Assembly (NCBI GenBank): GCA_947630435.1
Contig: CANRHO010000006.1
Location: forward strand, 1 to 17,757
From: an uncultured Bacilli bacterium
GTDB lineage: Bacteria; Bacillota_I; Bacilli_A; RF39; UBA660
Reading direction: 5' to 3'
DNA: 17,757 nt
How positions within the stretch are numbered: position 1 is the first letter of the stretch; each line of letters starts with the position of its first letter. The notes beneath the pieces were generated by a model. That model ran no database searches, was not told the origin of the DNA, and was given only the letters and a program-made list of their open reading frames with translations. Below, in pieces: positions 1-5,973 of the stretch. The translations under genes and the position numbers were made by a program.

Positions 1-202
1 ATACATCATCATTTGTTTCTTTTATATTTAATATATTTACGTTTGAATTAAATACGTTAAACACATAAGTATTTATTTTACTGTCTTTTATTAAAATATT
101 GGTGTTACTAGTTATATCAATGGTTATTTTATTATCTTGTAAAGATCCTATTTCATTATTACCACTTCCTATTATTATCCTATTCACTTTTGCCACTTCC
201 AT
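1..202 (-). CDS. sufD: Probable SufD-like Fe-S assembly protein, N-terminal part (runs off left edge)
   Basis: A reading frame stays open from an ATG at 202-200 to the window edge (67 codons), overlapping the last 23 bases of sufC. The start reads MEVAKVNRIIIGSGNNEIGS. The following residues are rich in N, I, V, T and S in short alternating strands, which resembles the beta-helix of the SufB/SufD family. SufB/SufD form the scaffold on which a [4Fe-4S] cluster is built, with SufC as the ATPase. Position is the main argument: in Bacillota sufD commonly lies directly after sufC. No motif in this short piece is diagnostic and the upstream ribosome binding site is weak, which would fit translational coupling to sufC. 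A GTG at 188-186 is an alternative start. The name is inference from context; that the frame is coding is somewhat better supported. Confidence 0.5.
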   Translation of the reverse strand, partial: MEVAKVNRIIIGSGNNEIGSLQDNKITIDITSNTNILIKDSKINTYVFNVFNSNVNILNIKETNDDV

Positions 203-950
203 CAAATGCTTCTATCACTACTTTTGAAAACGAAAAACCATTATTTTCGATTTTATTTGCTAAATCATAATTACCAGTTTTAACTATCTTACCGTCTTCA
301 ATTATATGAACATAATCAGGTTTAACATATTTTAAAAGGTGCGTATGATGCGTAATAATTAAATAAGATGAATTCTGATGTTCTTTTTTATATAGGTTAA
401 TGTTATCACCTACTATTTTTAAGGCATCAACATCAACACCAGAATCAATTTCGTCTAACATTATAAAAGAAGGTTCTAACATTTTCATTTGAAGAATTTC
501 GTTTTTCTTTTTTTCTCCTCCAGAAAAACCTTTATTAATACTTCTATGTACCATTTCATCCGGCATTTTCAACTCGTTTTTAGCCTTATCTAATTTTTTT
601 ATAAAGCTATATAAGTTAACGTTTTCTTCATACTTACTAGATAAAGCCGTACGTAAAAAATCAGCATTGGTAACACCATTTATTTCAAGTGGATTCTGCA
701 TTGCTAAAAACATACCCTCTCTTGCCCTTTGATCAGTAGTTAAATTTAGTATGCTTTTACCATTAAAAACTATGTCTCCACTTACTATTTTATAGTTAGA
801 ATCAGCCATTATAGCTTTAGTAAGAGTTGATTTTCCTACTCCATTTGGTCCCATTATGACGTGAACTTCACCATCTTTTATAGTTAAATTAAATTTATTT
901 AAAACAATCTTATTTTCTACTTTTACCGTTAAATCTTTAATTTCTAACAT
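180..950 (-). CDS. sufC: SufC, ABC-type ATPase of the SUF Fe-S cluster assembly system
   Basis: SufC is the cytoplasmic ATPase that drives Fe-S cluster formation on the SufB/SufD scaffold. The 256-residue protein shows, in order, a Walker A loop GPNGVGKST (34-42), the Q-loop glutamine (86), the signature FSGGEKKKNEI (142-152), Walker B FIMLDE (162-167), a D-loop region IDSGVDVDAL typical of SufC, and the switch histidine (201, IITHHTHLL). Length is normal for SufC. The chosen ATG at 950 begins MLEIKDL, the family's usual start, and has GGAG nine bases upstream; another in-frame ATG 21 bases upstream at 971 lacks such a site. It is followed by an overlapping sufD-like frame and preceded by the terminator of an unrelated operon, so it is probably the first gene of a suf operon. 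Confidence 0.97.
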   Translation of the reverse strand: MLEIKDLTVKVENKIVLNKFNLTIKDGEVHVIMGPNGVGKSTLTKAIMADSNYKIVSGDIVFNGKSILNLTTDQRAREGMFLAMQNPLEINGVTNADFLRTALSSKYEENVNLYSFIKKLDKAKNELKMPDEMVHRSINKGFSGGEKKKNEILQMKMLEPSFIMLDEIDSGVDVDALKIVGDNINLYKKEHQNSSYLIITHHTHLLKYVKPDYVHIIEDGKIVKTGNYDLANKIENNGFSFSKVVIEAFDGSGKSE

Positions 951-974
951 ATAAATCAGCTCCATATCCATTCT

Positions 975-983
975 ATTTTATCA
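975..983 (-). promoter_or_regulatory. Candidate extended -10 promoter for suf genes
   Basis: On the minus strand TGATAAAAT reads as an extended -10 (TGn plus TAAAAT), about 25 bases before the sufC start. No good -35 is seen at 17 bases. It lies just after the terminator at 1015-1039, where a new promoter is expected. Confidence 0.35.
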
Positions 984-1011
984 CTTTTTTATTATTTTTA
1001 ATATATTAACA

Positions 1012-1039
1012 ATTAAAAATAGAGAAAAATCTCTATTTT
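1012..1039 (-). terminator. Rho-independent terminator of the dipeptidase operon
   Basis: Arms AAAATAGAGA (1016-1025) and TCTCTATTTT (1030-1039) pair perfectly over 10 bp around a 4-base loop. On the minus strand the second arm runs into a T-rich stretch. The outer end of the stem overlaps a TAA at 1038-1040, the stop of the in-frame tail described at 1038-1127. Confidence 0.8.
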
Positions 1040-1127
1040 ATTTATTATTAGATACCATAGTCCCTTGCTCTTTATTATTTTGTTCATCATCTATAAAATA
1101 TGTTTCCGGATAATGGGAAATAGTCTT
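1038..1127 (-). other. 29-codon in-frame extension after the dipeptidase stop (readthrough or decayed C-terminus)
   Basis: Directly after the dipeptidase TAA (1128-1130) the same frame stays open for 29 codons, beginning KTISHYPETYFIDDEQNNKE, and ends in TAA at 1038-1040. That second stop overlaps the terminator stem, as the stops of several other genes here do. The peptide has a plausible coding composition and no start codon with a ribosome binding site. It may be the original C-terminus cut off by a nonsense change, a readthrough extension, or chance. Confidence 0.4.
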
Positions 1128-2156
1128 TTAAATATTTAAATTCCTATTAATATTATTTTTATCAAAATCTTTATATTTTACCGGGTTTAGTTTGCTATAT
1201 AAATCTTCAAAGTTAGTTTTCATAAACATCTGTGTTGTGGCAACATCAAACTTACTTAATAATAATTCTTTAAGCTCAATTCTTATGTTATATATATCAA
1301 AAGTTTCAAGACCATGATATGAGCAATCAGGATTAAAATTCATATCATCTGTTGCCAATAATATCCTATCCTTTGGATATTTTAAATCATCAACCACATA
1401 TGATATCATTTCTAAGTATTTTTGTTTTCTTTCTTTTTTCGAAATGTTTTGCCCCTTTAGACTAACAAAATTACAATTTGAGAATAAACCTAAGTAACCA
1501 CCTGCATTTTTAAGTCTTTTTATCTGTTCATCAGTTAAATTTCTACTTCTATTACATATCTTTCTTGCATTAGAGTGAGATGCTAAAATAACTGGTTGTT
1601 CTCCTTTTAATATATGCATTTCTACCATATCCATTATGTCGCTAAAAGTTTGTTTGTTAGCATGCGATAAATCAATAGCAATACCTAAATTAATAGCTAA
1701 TTCAATAAGTTCTTTACCTAAATATGATAATCCGTAGTTTTTTCTATTTCCAGATCCAAACTTATTTTCATTATTCCATACCGGTAATATAACCCTTAAA
1801 CCTTCATTATATAAATCTAATAATTCTACCGGATTATTTATAAAATCGCATCCTTCTATACTAAAAATAAACTTTTTGTTCTTAGGAATAACACCATCGT
1901 CTTGCAATCGTCTTAGATTATTTATGGAGGTTTTAAACATATCTTTAACATTTTGACATTCGCTTTTAGTAATTCCAAGTTCTTGATACATTTCATAAGA
2001 AGACATAAAATATAAATTAATTATACCTCCGTCAACGTTTCCTTCTTTATAAATATTAATGCAATCATTTATTAGTTTTTCTTTATTTGACTTAGGATTA
2101 CTTTTTTTAAAATTAAAATATATTGATGTTAGTAAATCATAATGTGCGTCATACAT
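1128..2156 (-). CDS. Membrane-dipeptidase-like peptidase, family M19
   Basis: A 342-residue zinc dipeptidase of the renal dipeptidase (M19) family, which hydrolyses dipeptides and in bacteria often accepts a D-amino acid at the C-terminal side. Metal-site motifs are in the family order: DAHYD (H5, D7), SIEG with E101, IDLSH with H165, ASHSNAR with H194 and R198, and ATDD (270-271), where the family usually has a conserved Asp. No signal peptide or membrane segment is visible, so it is probably cytoplasmic. It starts two bases after the stop of the serine hydrolase gene, so the two are co-transcribed. The ribosome binding site is weak (AAGAAGAT), which fits coupling. The pairing suggests processing of peptides from wall turnover; the exact substrate cannot be read from sequence. 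See the in-frame tail after its stop. Confidence 0.9.
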   Translation of the reverse strand: MYDAHYDLLTSIYFNFKKSNPKSNKEKLINDCINIYKEGNVDGGIINLYFMSSYEMYQELGITKSECQNVKDMFKTSINNLRRLQDDGVIPKNKKFIFSIEGCDFINNPVELLDLYNEGLRVILPVWNNENKFGSGNRKNYGLSYLGKELIELAINLGIAIDLSHANKQTFSDIMDMVEMHILKGEQPVILASHSNARKICNRSRNLTDEQIKRLKNAGGYLGLFSNCNFVSLKGQNISKKERKQKYLEMISYVVDDLKYPKDRILLATDDMNFNPDCSYHGLETFDIYNIRIELKELLLSKFDVATTQMFMKTNFEDLYSKLNPVKYKDFDKNNINRNLNI

Positions 2157-2158
2157 AT

Positions 2159-3601
2159 TTAATATCTTCTTTGCTTACAATACGAAATATTGTTTTTGCT
2201 TAATTCATCCTTATATATTTCTTCTAAAAACCTATATTGAATTGCAAGCCTAATAACTGGGTGAACCAACGCAGAATCCCTATCCCACGCGTATCTTGAT
2301 GAATCTATCTTCTCAACACCATTTGGTAAAATAATCGTTTTTTTACCATCTTCATGCGTTTTTATTAATGATTTTTTATCAGCATCTATGAATGTCATCC
2401 TGTTATAACTTCTATTTGATAATAATGAATAAAAAATTTCATTATCTGGATCAATCGTTAATTGCGTTCCGCACCAACCCGCAGAAGCAATTGTTCTACC
2501 TCCTAACGGATGATAAACTTCAGAATCAGGCTGTGAAGGGTTTTTTGAATAGCATAATTTACCCAAATATTGTATAGATAAACCTTTTTTTCCAGTTTCA
2601 TTATCTGCCATATGATAAAGTTCATCGCTAGTTAAAATATGTTTTTCTAGCAAATTCTGGCACAATAAACTCATGTCATAGGAATTTGAAAACAAACCAG
2701 CATGACCACTTAAATTACCATCTTTTTGACCCATAATTCTTGCTTTTTCATCATAACAATCTCCTGGCTTTACACCATCATTGATTCTAAAATTACCATC
2801 TTTATAATAAAATCCATTATAACCCGTTGGAGCAATCATGCTTAATTTATCATCAGGTATACTTGCGTAAGTATTGCACATATTAGAGATGTCTAATATG
2901 TTGCTTTTAACGAAATCGTAAAAACTTACACCACTTACTTTCTCAACCAAATATTTTAATACCATTGCACCCATATCGGTATATGGTCTTTTCCCATCAT
3001 TTTGACTATCAAATGTTATAGTCCTTATAATCTTTTCAGCCTCTTCTTTATCTTTTGCCCTATCTATTCTTCCGTCTGTTTTAATTGGAGCATTAAAGGT
3101 AAGAAGTTGATAAATAGTGATGTTACCTAATCCATTAAAATCTGGTAAATAATAACTAACCTTTTGATTTAAATCAATAATGTTTTTTCTAGCTAAAATT
3201 AGTACACTAATGGAGGTAAATATTTTAGTTACTGAAGCCAAATCATAAAGGGTATTAGAATCAACATGATTTATTGTATTTTTTGAATCATCCCTATAAC
3301 CTATACTTAAAATTTCATGGTAATTTTTTGTACCAAAACTAATCACTGCTCCAGGAGTCATTTGTTTTTTATATATAAAATCTTTTATTACTTTTTCTAC
3401 ATCAGAATTTTTATATAATTCATCCCTTAATTCATCTAAGTTTTTATCTTTGTTATTTTGAATTAAATCTACAACTGGTTTTAATATTTCTAAATAATCC
3501 TCTTTAGTTAGTAAATTTCTTTGCTCTTCTTCTTTCGCATTATTATGATTTTTAAGTAATTCTAAAGAGTAAGAATCCAATATACGTTCTAAAACTGTCA
3601 T
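2159..3601 (-). CDS. Beta-lactamase-fold serine hydrolase (PBP4*/class C-like)
   Basis: A 480-residue protein of the serine beta-lactamase/D,D-peptidase superfamily. Motifs: SVTK (SxxK nucleophile, S123 and K126), YTD (207-209, the YxN position with Asp for Asn), and SAGWCGTQLTIDP (373-385, the KTG/HTG strand region with SAG instead). GHAGLFSNSYDM (299-310) is typical of the branch containing esterases and D-aminopeptidases. The first ~75 residues are a charged helical extension before the catalytic domain. No signal peptide is visible, which is unusual for a wall enzyme and suggests a cytoplasmic esterase or peptidase. The ATG at 3601 has AGGAG nine bases upstream; a TTG at 3610 would sit on top of that site and is rejected. 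It is the first gene of the operon with the M19 dipeptidase. The changed second and third motifs make true beta-lactam hydrolysis unlikely. Confidence 0.9.
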   Translation of the reverse strand: MTVLERILDSYSLELLKNHNNAKEEEQRNLLTKEDYLEILKPVVDLIQNNKDKNLDELRDELYKNSDVEKVIKDFIYKKQMTPGAVISFGTKNYHEILSIGYRDDSKNTINHVDSNTLYDLASVTKIFTSISVLILARKNIIDLNQKVSYYLPDFNGLGNITIYQLLTFNAPIKTDGRIDRAKDKEEAEKIIRTITFDSQNDGKRPYTDMGAMVLKYLVEKVSGVSFYDFVKSNILDISNMCNTYASIPDDKLSMIAPTGYNGFYYKDGNFRINDGVKPGDCYDEKARIMGQKDGNLSGHAGLFSNSYDMSLLCQNLLEKHILTSDELYHMADNETGKKGLSIQYLGKLCYSKNPSQPDSEVYHPLGGRTIASAGWCGTQLTIDPDNEIFYSLLSNRSYNRMTFIDADKKSLIKTHEDGKKTIILPNGVEKIDSSRYAWDRDSALVHPVIRLAIQYRFLEEIYKDELSKNNISYCKQRRY

Positions 3602-3633
3602 TACTAGCAACTCCTTTTAATAAATTGTGGATT

Positions 3634-3662
3634 ATTCTATCATTTTTTTATTATTTAGTCAA
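3634..3662 (-). promoter_or_regulatory. Sigma-A-type promoter of the hydrolase-dipeptidase operon
   Basis: On the minus strand TTGACT (3657-3662), a 17-base spacer and TAGAAT (3634-3639) are spaced and placed correctly ahead of the start at 3601. It is close to, and divergent from, the HIT gene promoter. Confidence 0.75.
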
Positions 3663-3668
3663 GTTTTA

Positions 3669-3677
3669 TGGTACAAT
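3669..3677 (+). promoter_or_regulatory. Extended -10 promoter of the HIT gene
   Basis: TGGTACAAT reads as an extended -10 (TGn plus TACAAT) 19 bases before the HIT start codon. No strong -35 is present, as is common with extended -10 promoters. Confidence 0.55.
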
Positions 3678-3695
3678 TTAAATAGAGGTGATAAC

Positions 3696-4094
3696 ATGGA
3701 TGATTGCATTTTTTGCAAAATAGTATCAGGCAATATTCCTAGTATGAAAGTATATGAAGATGATTTGTGTTTAGCTTATTTAGATATTAATCCAGATAGT
3801 GATGGACATACGCTTATAGTACCAAAAATACATTATAAAGACATTAACGATATTCCAGATGAAGTTTTATTACATATTTATAAAACCGCTAAAAAAGTAA
3901 TGAAAATATTAGAAGAAAAACTATGTTGTAATGGTTTTTCATTGATTCAAAACAACGGAAAAATTCAAGAGGTAAAACATTATCACTTGCATATTAAACC
4001 ATATTATGATGATAAAAAAACAATAGAAATAATTAAACACAAAGATTTAATAAAAAAAGCAGAAGATGTGTATGAAATAATAAAAAAAGCATAA
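3696..4094 (+). CDS. HIT-family (Hint-like) nucleotide-binding hydrolase
   Basis: A 132-residue histidine triad protein. The family hydrolyses nucleoside phosphoramidates and related nucleotide conjugates. The triad is HYHLHIKP (H95, H97, H99; the middle histidine is normally the nucleophile). The N-terminal CIFCKI (C4, C7) matches the optional zinc site of Hint-like proteins, and AYLDINPDSDGHTLIVPK (27-44) is the classic HIT strand region. The GQ segment usually found before the triad reads GKIQEV here. The ATG at 3696 is preceded by GAGGTG with good spacing; an earlier in-frame ATG at 3627 would add a 23-residue leader and lies upstream of the promoter, so it is rejected. The gene is alone on this strand and ends inside a terminator shared with the convergent VanY-type gene. 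Confidence 0.94.
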   Translation: MDDCIFCKIVSGNIPSMKVYEDDLCLAYLDINPDSDGHTLIVPKIHYKDINDIPDEVLLHIYKTAKKVMKILEEKLCCNGFSLIQNNGKIQEVKHYHLHIKPYYDDKKTIEIIKHKDLIKKAEDVYEIIKKA

Positions 4095-4106
4095 GAAGCT
4101 TTTTTT
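4082..4106. terminator. Bidirectional terminator between HIT and VanY-type genes
   Basis: Arms AAAAAAAGC (4082-4090) and GCTTTTTTT (4098-4106) form a 9-bp stem with a 7-base loop. The HIT stop (4092-4094) is in the loop and the VanY-type stop (4106-4108) touches the other arm. The A and T runs on both sides let it work in both directions. Confidence 0.85.
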
Positions 4107-5497
4107 TATTTTAATCCTAAATACTCTTCTAATGTAAGATTACTTTCCCATACTTTAGTTGCAAGATCAACCCCTAAATATCTTACATGCCATGGTTCGT
4201 ATATATAACCTGTTACATCAATTTTATCTTTTGGATACCTAACAATAAATCCATATAAATGTGCGTTTTTTTCTATCCATTTTGCTTCATCCGTGTTAGC
4301 AAAAGAACTATCTACTTTTCCTATATCAAAAGCAAGACCTGTTTGATGCTCAGAATTTCCTGGTTTAGCAGAATATGTATTAGCTTTTTCAACTCCGTCT
4401 TTTAAAACATAATTTTCATATAATTTTTTTTGTGTTTCATAAGATCGATATCCAGATACTAATTTTAAATCAAGTCCTAATGCTTTAGCATCAGCTTGCA
4501 TATTTTTCAAAGCCTTCAAAGCAGTTTTATTTACTTTAGGATTATAATTTTTCGGAAGAGAATAAGTCTTATTAACAATTAATACACCATTAACATATGT
4601 AATTCCATCTTTTACCTGTATCTTTGGTTCTTCTTTATTTACCGTTTTATTTTGTTCTTTTACCGTAACTATTCGTTGTTCAATTGCAACGTTATTTGAA
4701 GAGTCTTTTACTTTGTAAGTTATTTTATAAGTACCAGTTTTTTTTGAATTAACGGTATTTTTAACTTCTACATTATTTGTAATATTTCCATCATAATTAT
4801 CCACCGCGGTATAACCAGGTTCTTTATATGCTTCTGAGTAATTTAAAAATAAATTTTTTTCTCCTTCTATTTTAATTACCGGTTTTTCTTCATCTTTAAC
4901 GTTTACTATCCTATATAATCTTTGGGTATAATCTTTAGAAATGTTCATGGTGTAAGTTACAAGGTATTTTCCTATCTTATTTTTATTTACGTTAGATATA
5001 ATATTTACGTTTTTTATTACCTTGTCACTTATTTTAGCAGTTACGTACTCATCATTATAATCATTACCATATATTACTTTTTTTTCTTTTTCTCCATTTA
5101 ATTTAAATAAAACATAATTATCAGAATGATTTTTTTTATAGAGATCTCTATCATTTTTACATGTTCCAAGACTTTTATTAACTCTAATTAACTTTTGCTT
5201 TCTTTTTTTAAAACCATCTTTTATTAAGTCCTTTTCTAATGCGTCGTATATGAAATTATTTTCTGCTTTAATTTTGTATTCTTCGGTTGTTTTACAAGTA
5301 AACCACAAGTTTTTAAAAAATACTTTATTATTTATTTCGTAATTTTCTTTTACTAGTTTATAGTTATAGCTTTTAGTAAAAACTGGTATCATAAAAAAAA
5401 CTGAACCAATTAAATATATTATAAAAAATAAAACAAGGATGAATATAATCCAATTCAATAATTTAATTTTTCTTTTTCCTACCCTTATAGTGAACAT
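4106..5497 (-). CDS. Membrane-anchored VanY-type D-alanyl-D-alanine carboxypeptidase with Ig-like domains
   Basis: A 463-residue protein that should remove the terminal D-alanine from peptidoglycan stem peptides outside the cell. A basic N-terminus (RVGKRKIK) precedes one membrane helix (about 14-38), giving an N-in, C-out anchor. Residues ~140-200 and ~204-280 look like two Ig-like modules of the DUF5011/HYR kind; the second has YKEPGYTAVDNYDGNIT and GTYKITYKVKDSSNN. The catalytic M15B/VanY domain (about 310-463) has SGYRSYETQKKLYE, SEHQTGLAFDIG (H384, D391, zinc ligands) and EPWHVRYLG (E434 base, H437 zinc ligand), so the active site is complete. The ATG is preceded by GGTGGTGAT. It is monocistronic and convergent with the HIT gene. 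No van resistance genes are nearby, so a housekeeping wall-trimming role is more likely than glycopeptide resistance. Confidence 0.93.
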   Translation of the reverse strand: MFTIRVGKRKIKLLNWIIFILVLFFIIYLIGSVFFMIPVFTKSYNYKLVKENYEINNKVFFKNLWFTCKTTEEYKIKAENNFIYDALEKDLIKDGFKKRKQKLIRVNKSLGTCKNDRDLYKKNHSDNYVLFKLNGEKEKKVIYGNDYNDEYVTAKISDKVIKNVNIISNVNKNKIGKYLVTYTMNISKDYTQRLYRIVNVKDEEKPVIKIEGEKNLFLNYSEAYKEPGYTAVDNYDGNITNNVEVKNTVNSKKTGTYKITYKVKDSSNNVAIEQRIVTVKEQNKTVNKEEPKIQVKDGITYVNGVLIVNKTYSLPKNYNPKVNKTALKALKNMQADAKALGLDLKLVSGYRSYETQKKLYENYVLKDGVEKANTYSAKPGNSEHQTGLAFDIGKVDSSFANTDEAKWIEKNAHLYGFIVRYPKDKIDVTGYIYEPWHVRYLGVDLATKVWESNLTLEEYLGLK

Positions 5498-5527
5498 TAT
5501 ATCACCACCATTTATATCTAATCTTAT

Positions 5528-5555
5528 TTTATACCATTTTAATAAATTTAATCAA
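5528..5555 (-). promoter_or_regulatory. Promoter of the VanY-type gene
   Basis: On the minus strand TTGATT (5550-5555), a 16-base spacer and TATAAA (5528-5533) preceded by TGG (extended -10). It starts within a few bases of the preceding terminator. Confidence 0.6.
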
Positions 5556-5558
5556 TAG

Positions 5559-5582
5559 AAAAAAGAAGCTTTTAAAAGCTTC
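5559..5582 (-). terminator. Terminator of the tiny membrane-protein operon
   Basis: The perfect palindrome GAAGCTTTTAAAAGCTTC (5565-5582) is followed on the minus strand by six T (5559-5564). It begins three bases after the stop of the 47-aa gene. Confidence 0.82.
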
Positions 5583-5584
5583 CT

Positions 5585-5728
5585 TTAGCATATAAATGAA
5601 CCAACTATTATTGCAAGTAGGATATAAAGTACTATTACTAGTAAAAATCCATTACCTCTATTTCTTGAGCATGTGTTTCCACATGGGTTACAAGAACTAG
5701 TTGTAGTTGTTGTTCCGCAACATGCCAT
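5585..5728 (-). CDS. 47-aa Cys/Thr-rich small membrane protein (YjcZ-like tail)
   Basis: A short gene with a strong ribosome binding site (AGGAGG ten bases before ATG at 5728). The protein begins MACCGTTTTTSSCNPCGNTC, with five cysteines in the first 20 residues, then a basic RNRGNG, then a hydrophobic helix FLLVIVLYILLAIIVGSFIC to the end. The GF(x)LIVVL-ILL-IIVG pattern of the helix resembles the tiny transmembrane YjcZ family found in spore formers. The N-terminal Cys/Thr segment is not part of that family as I know it. It lies 25 bases after the 27-aa YjcZ-like gene, and a terminator follows directly, so the two form a small operon. The cysteines could bind metal or form disulfides in a spore layer; that is inference. 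Confidence 0.75.
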   Translation of the reverse strand: MACCGTTTTTSSCNPCGNTCSRNRGNGFLLVIVLYILLAIIVGSFIC

Positions 5729-5753
5729 AGTTTATAAACCTCCTTTTTTTATA

Positions 5754-5837
5754 CTAAACGTAAGCACCTATTATGATTACTAATAAGATGAATAATACTA
5801 ATATAATTCCAGCACCGGATGCATAATTGTTTCCCAT
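5754..5837 (-). CDS. 27-aa YjcZ-type tiny transmembrane protein (sporulation-associated family)
   Basis: The protein reads MGNNYASGAGIILVLFILLV and then ends IIIGAYV. This matches the pattern of the conserved tiny YjcZ-like transmembrane family of Bacilli: a short G/A/S-rich head, one helix, IIGA near the end. A perfect AGGAGG lies eight bases before the ATG. Members are typically made late in sporulation; their molecular role is unclear. It is the first gene of a two-gene unit with the 47-aa Cys-rich protein. A promoter-like element with sporulation features and a perfect inverted repeat lie upstream, between it and the divergent foldase gene. Because of the size I rely on composition, ribosome binding site and family resemblance. 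Confidence 0.84.
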   Translation of the reverse strand: MGNNYASGAGIILVLFILLVIIIGAYV

Positions 5838-5867
5838 AATTCATTCCTCCTTTTTGTCTTTTCAAAG

Positions 5868-5895
5868 TATTTTATGGTAATACCATAAAATGTGT
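5868..5895 (-). promoter_or_regulatory. Possible sporulation-type (sigma-K-like) promoter for tiny membrane-protein genes
   Basis: On the minus strand CATAAAATA (5868-5876) fits the sigma-K -10 pattern CATAnnnTA, with AC 17 bases upstream (5894-5895). The predicted start falls just ahead of AGGAGG. The element overlaps the inverted repeat at 5869-5891, so part of the match may come from that repeat. Confidence 0.4.
5869..5891. repeat. Perfect 23-bp inverted repeat (operator-like) in a divergent intergenic region
   Basis: ATTTTATGGTA (5869-5879) and TACCATAAAAT (5881-5891) are exact reverse complements around a single A. There is no T-tract, so it is not a typical terminator. It lies 32 bases before the tiny YjcZ-like gene and 25 bases before the -35 of the foldase promoter, where an operator bound by a dimeric regulator would sit. 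Confidence 0.7.
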
Positions 5896-5915
5896 GAATA
5901 TGTTTATCAAAAAAG

Positions 5916-5944
5916 TTGCGTTAAAACATATAATTTGTTATGAT
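5916..5944 (+). promoter_or_regulatory. Sigma-A-type promoter of the foldase gene
   Basis: TTGCGT (5916-5921), a 17-base spacer and TATGAT (5939-5944), 30 bases before the start codon at 5974. Confidence 0.65.
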
Positions 5945-5973
5945 ATATAAGTATACGGATAGGAGATGAGAAA

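Noticed and set aside
3627..3695. N-terminal 23-residue extension of the HIT protein from an upstream ATG
   Set aside because: The upstream ATG precedes the promoter and lacks a ribosome binding site; family homology starts at MDDCIFCKI, which has GAGGTG in place.
4106..5497. Vancomycin resistance gene (vanY) interpretation
   Set aside because: No vanHAX, vanRS or vanZ genes nearby; domain layout with Ig-like stalk fits a housekeeping wall enzyme.
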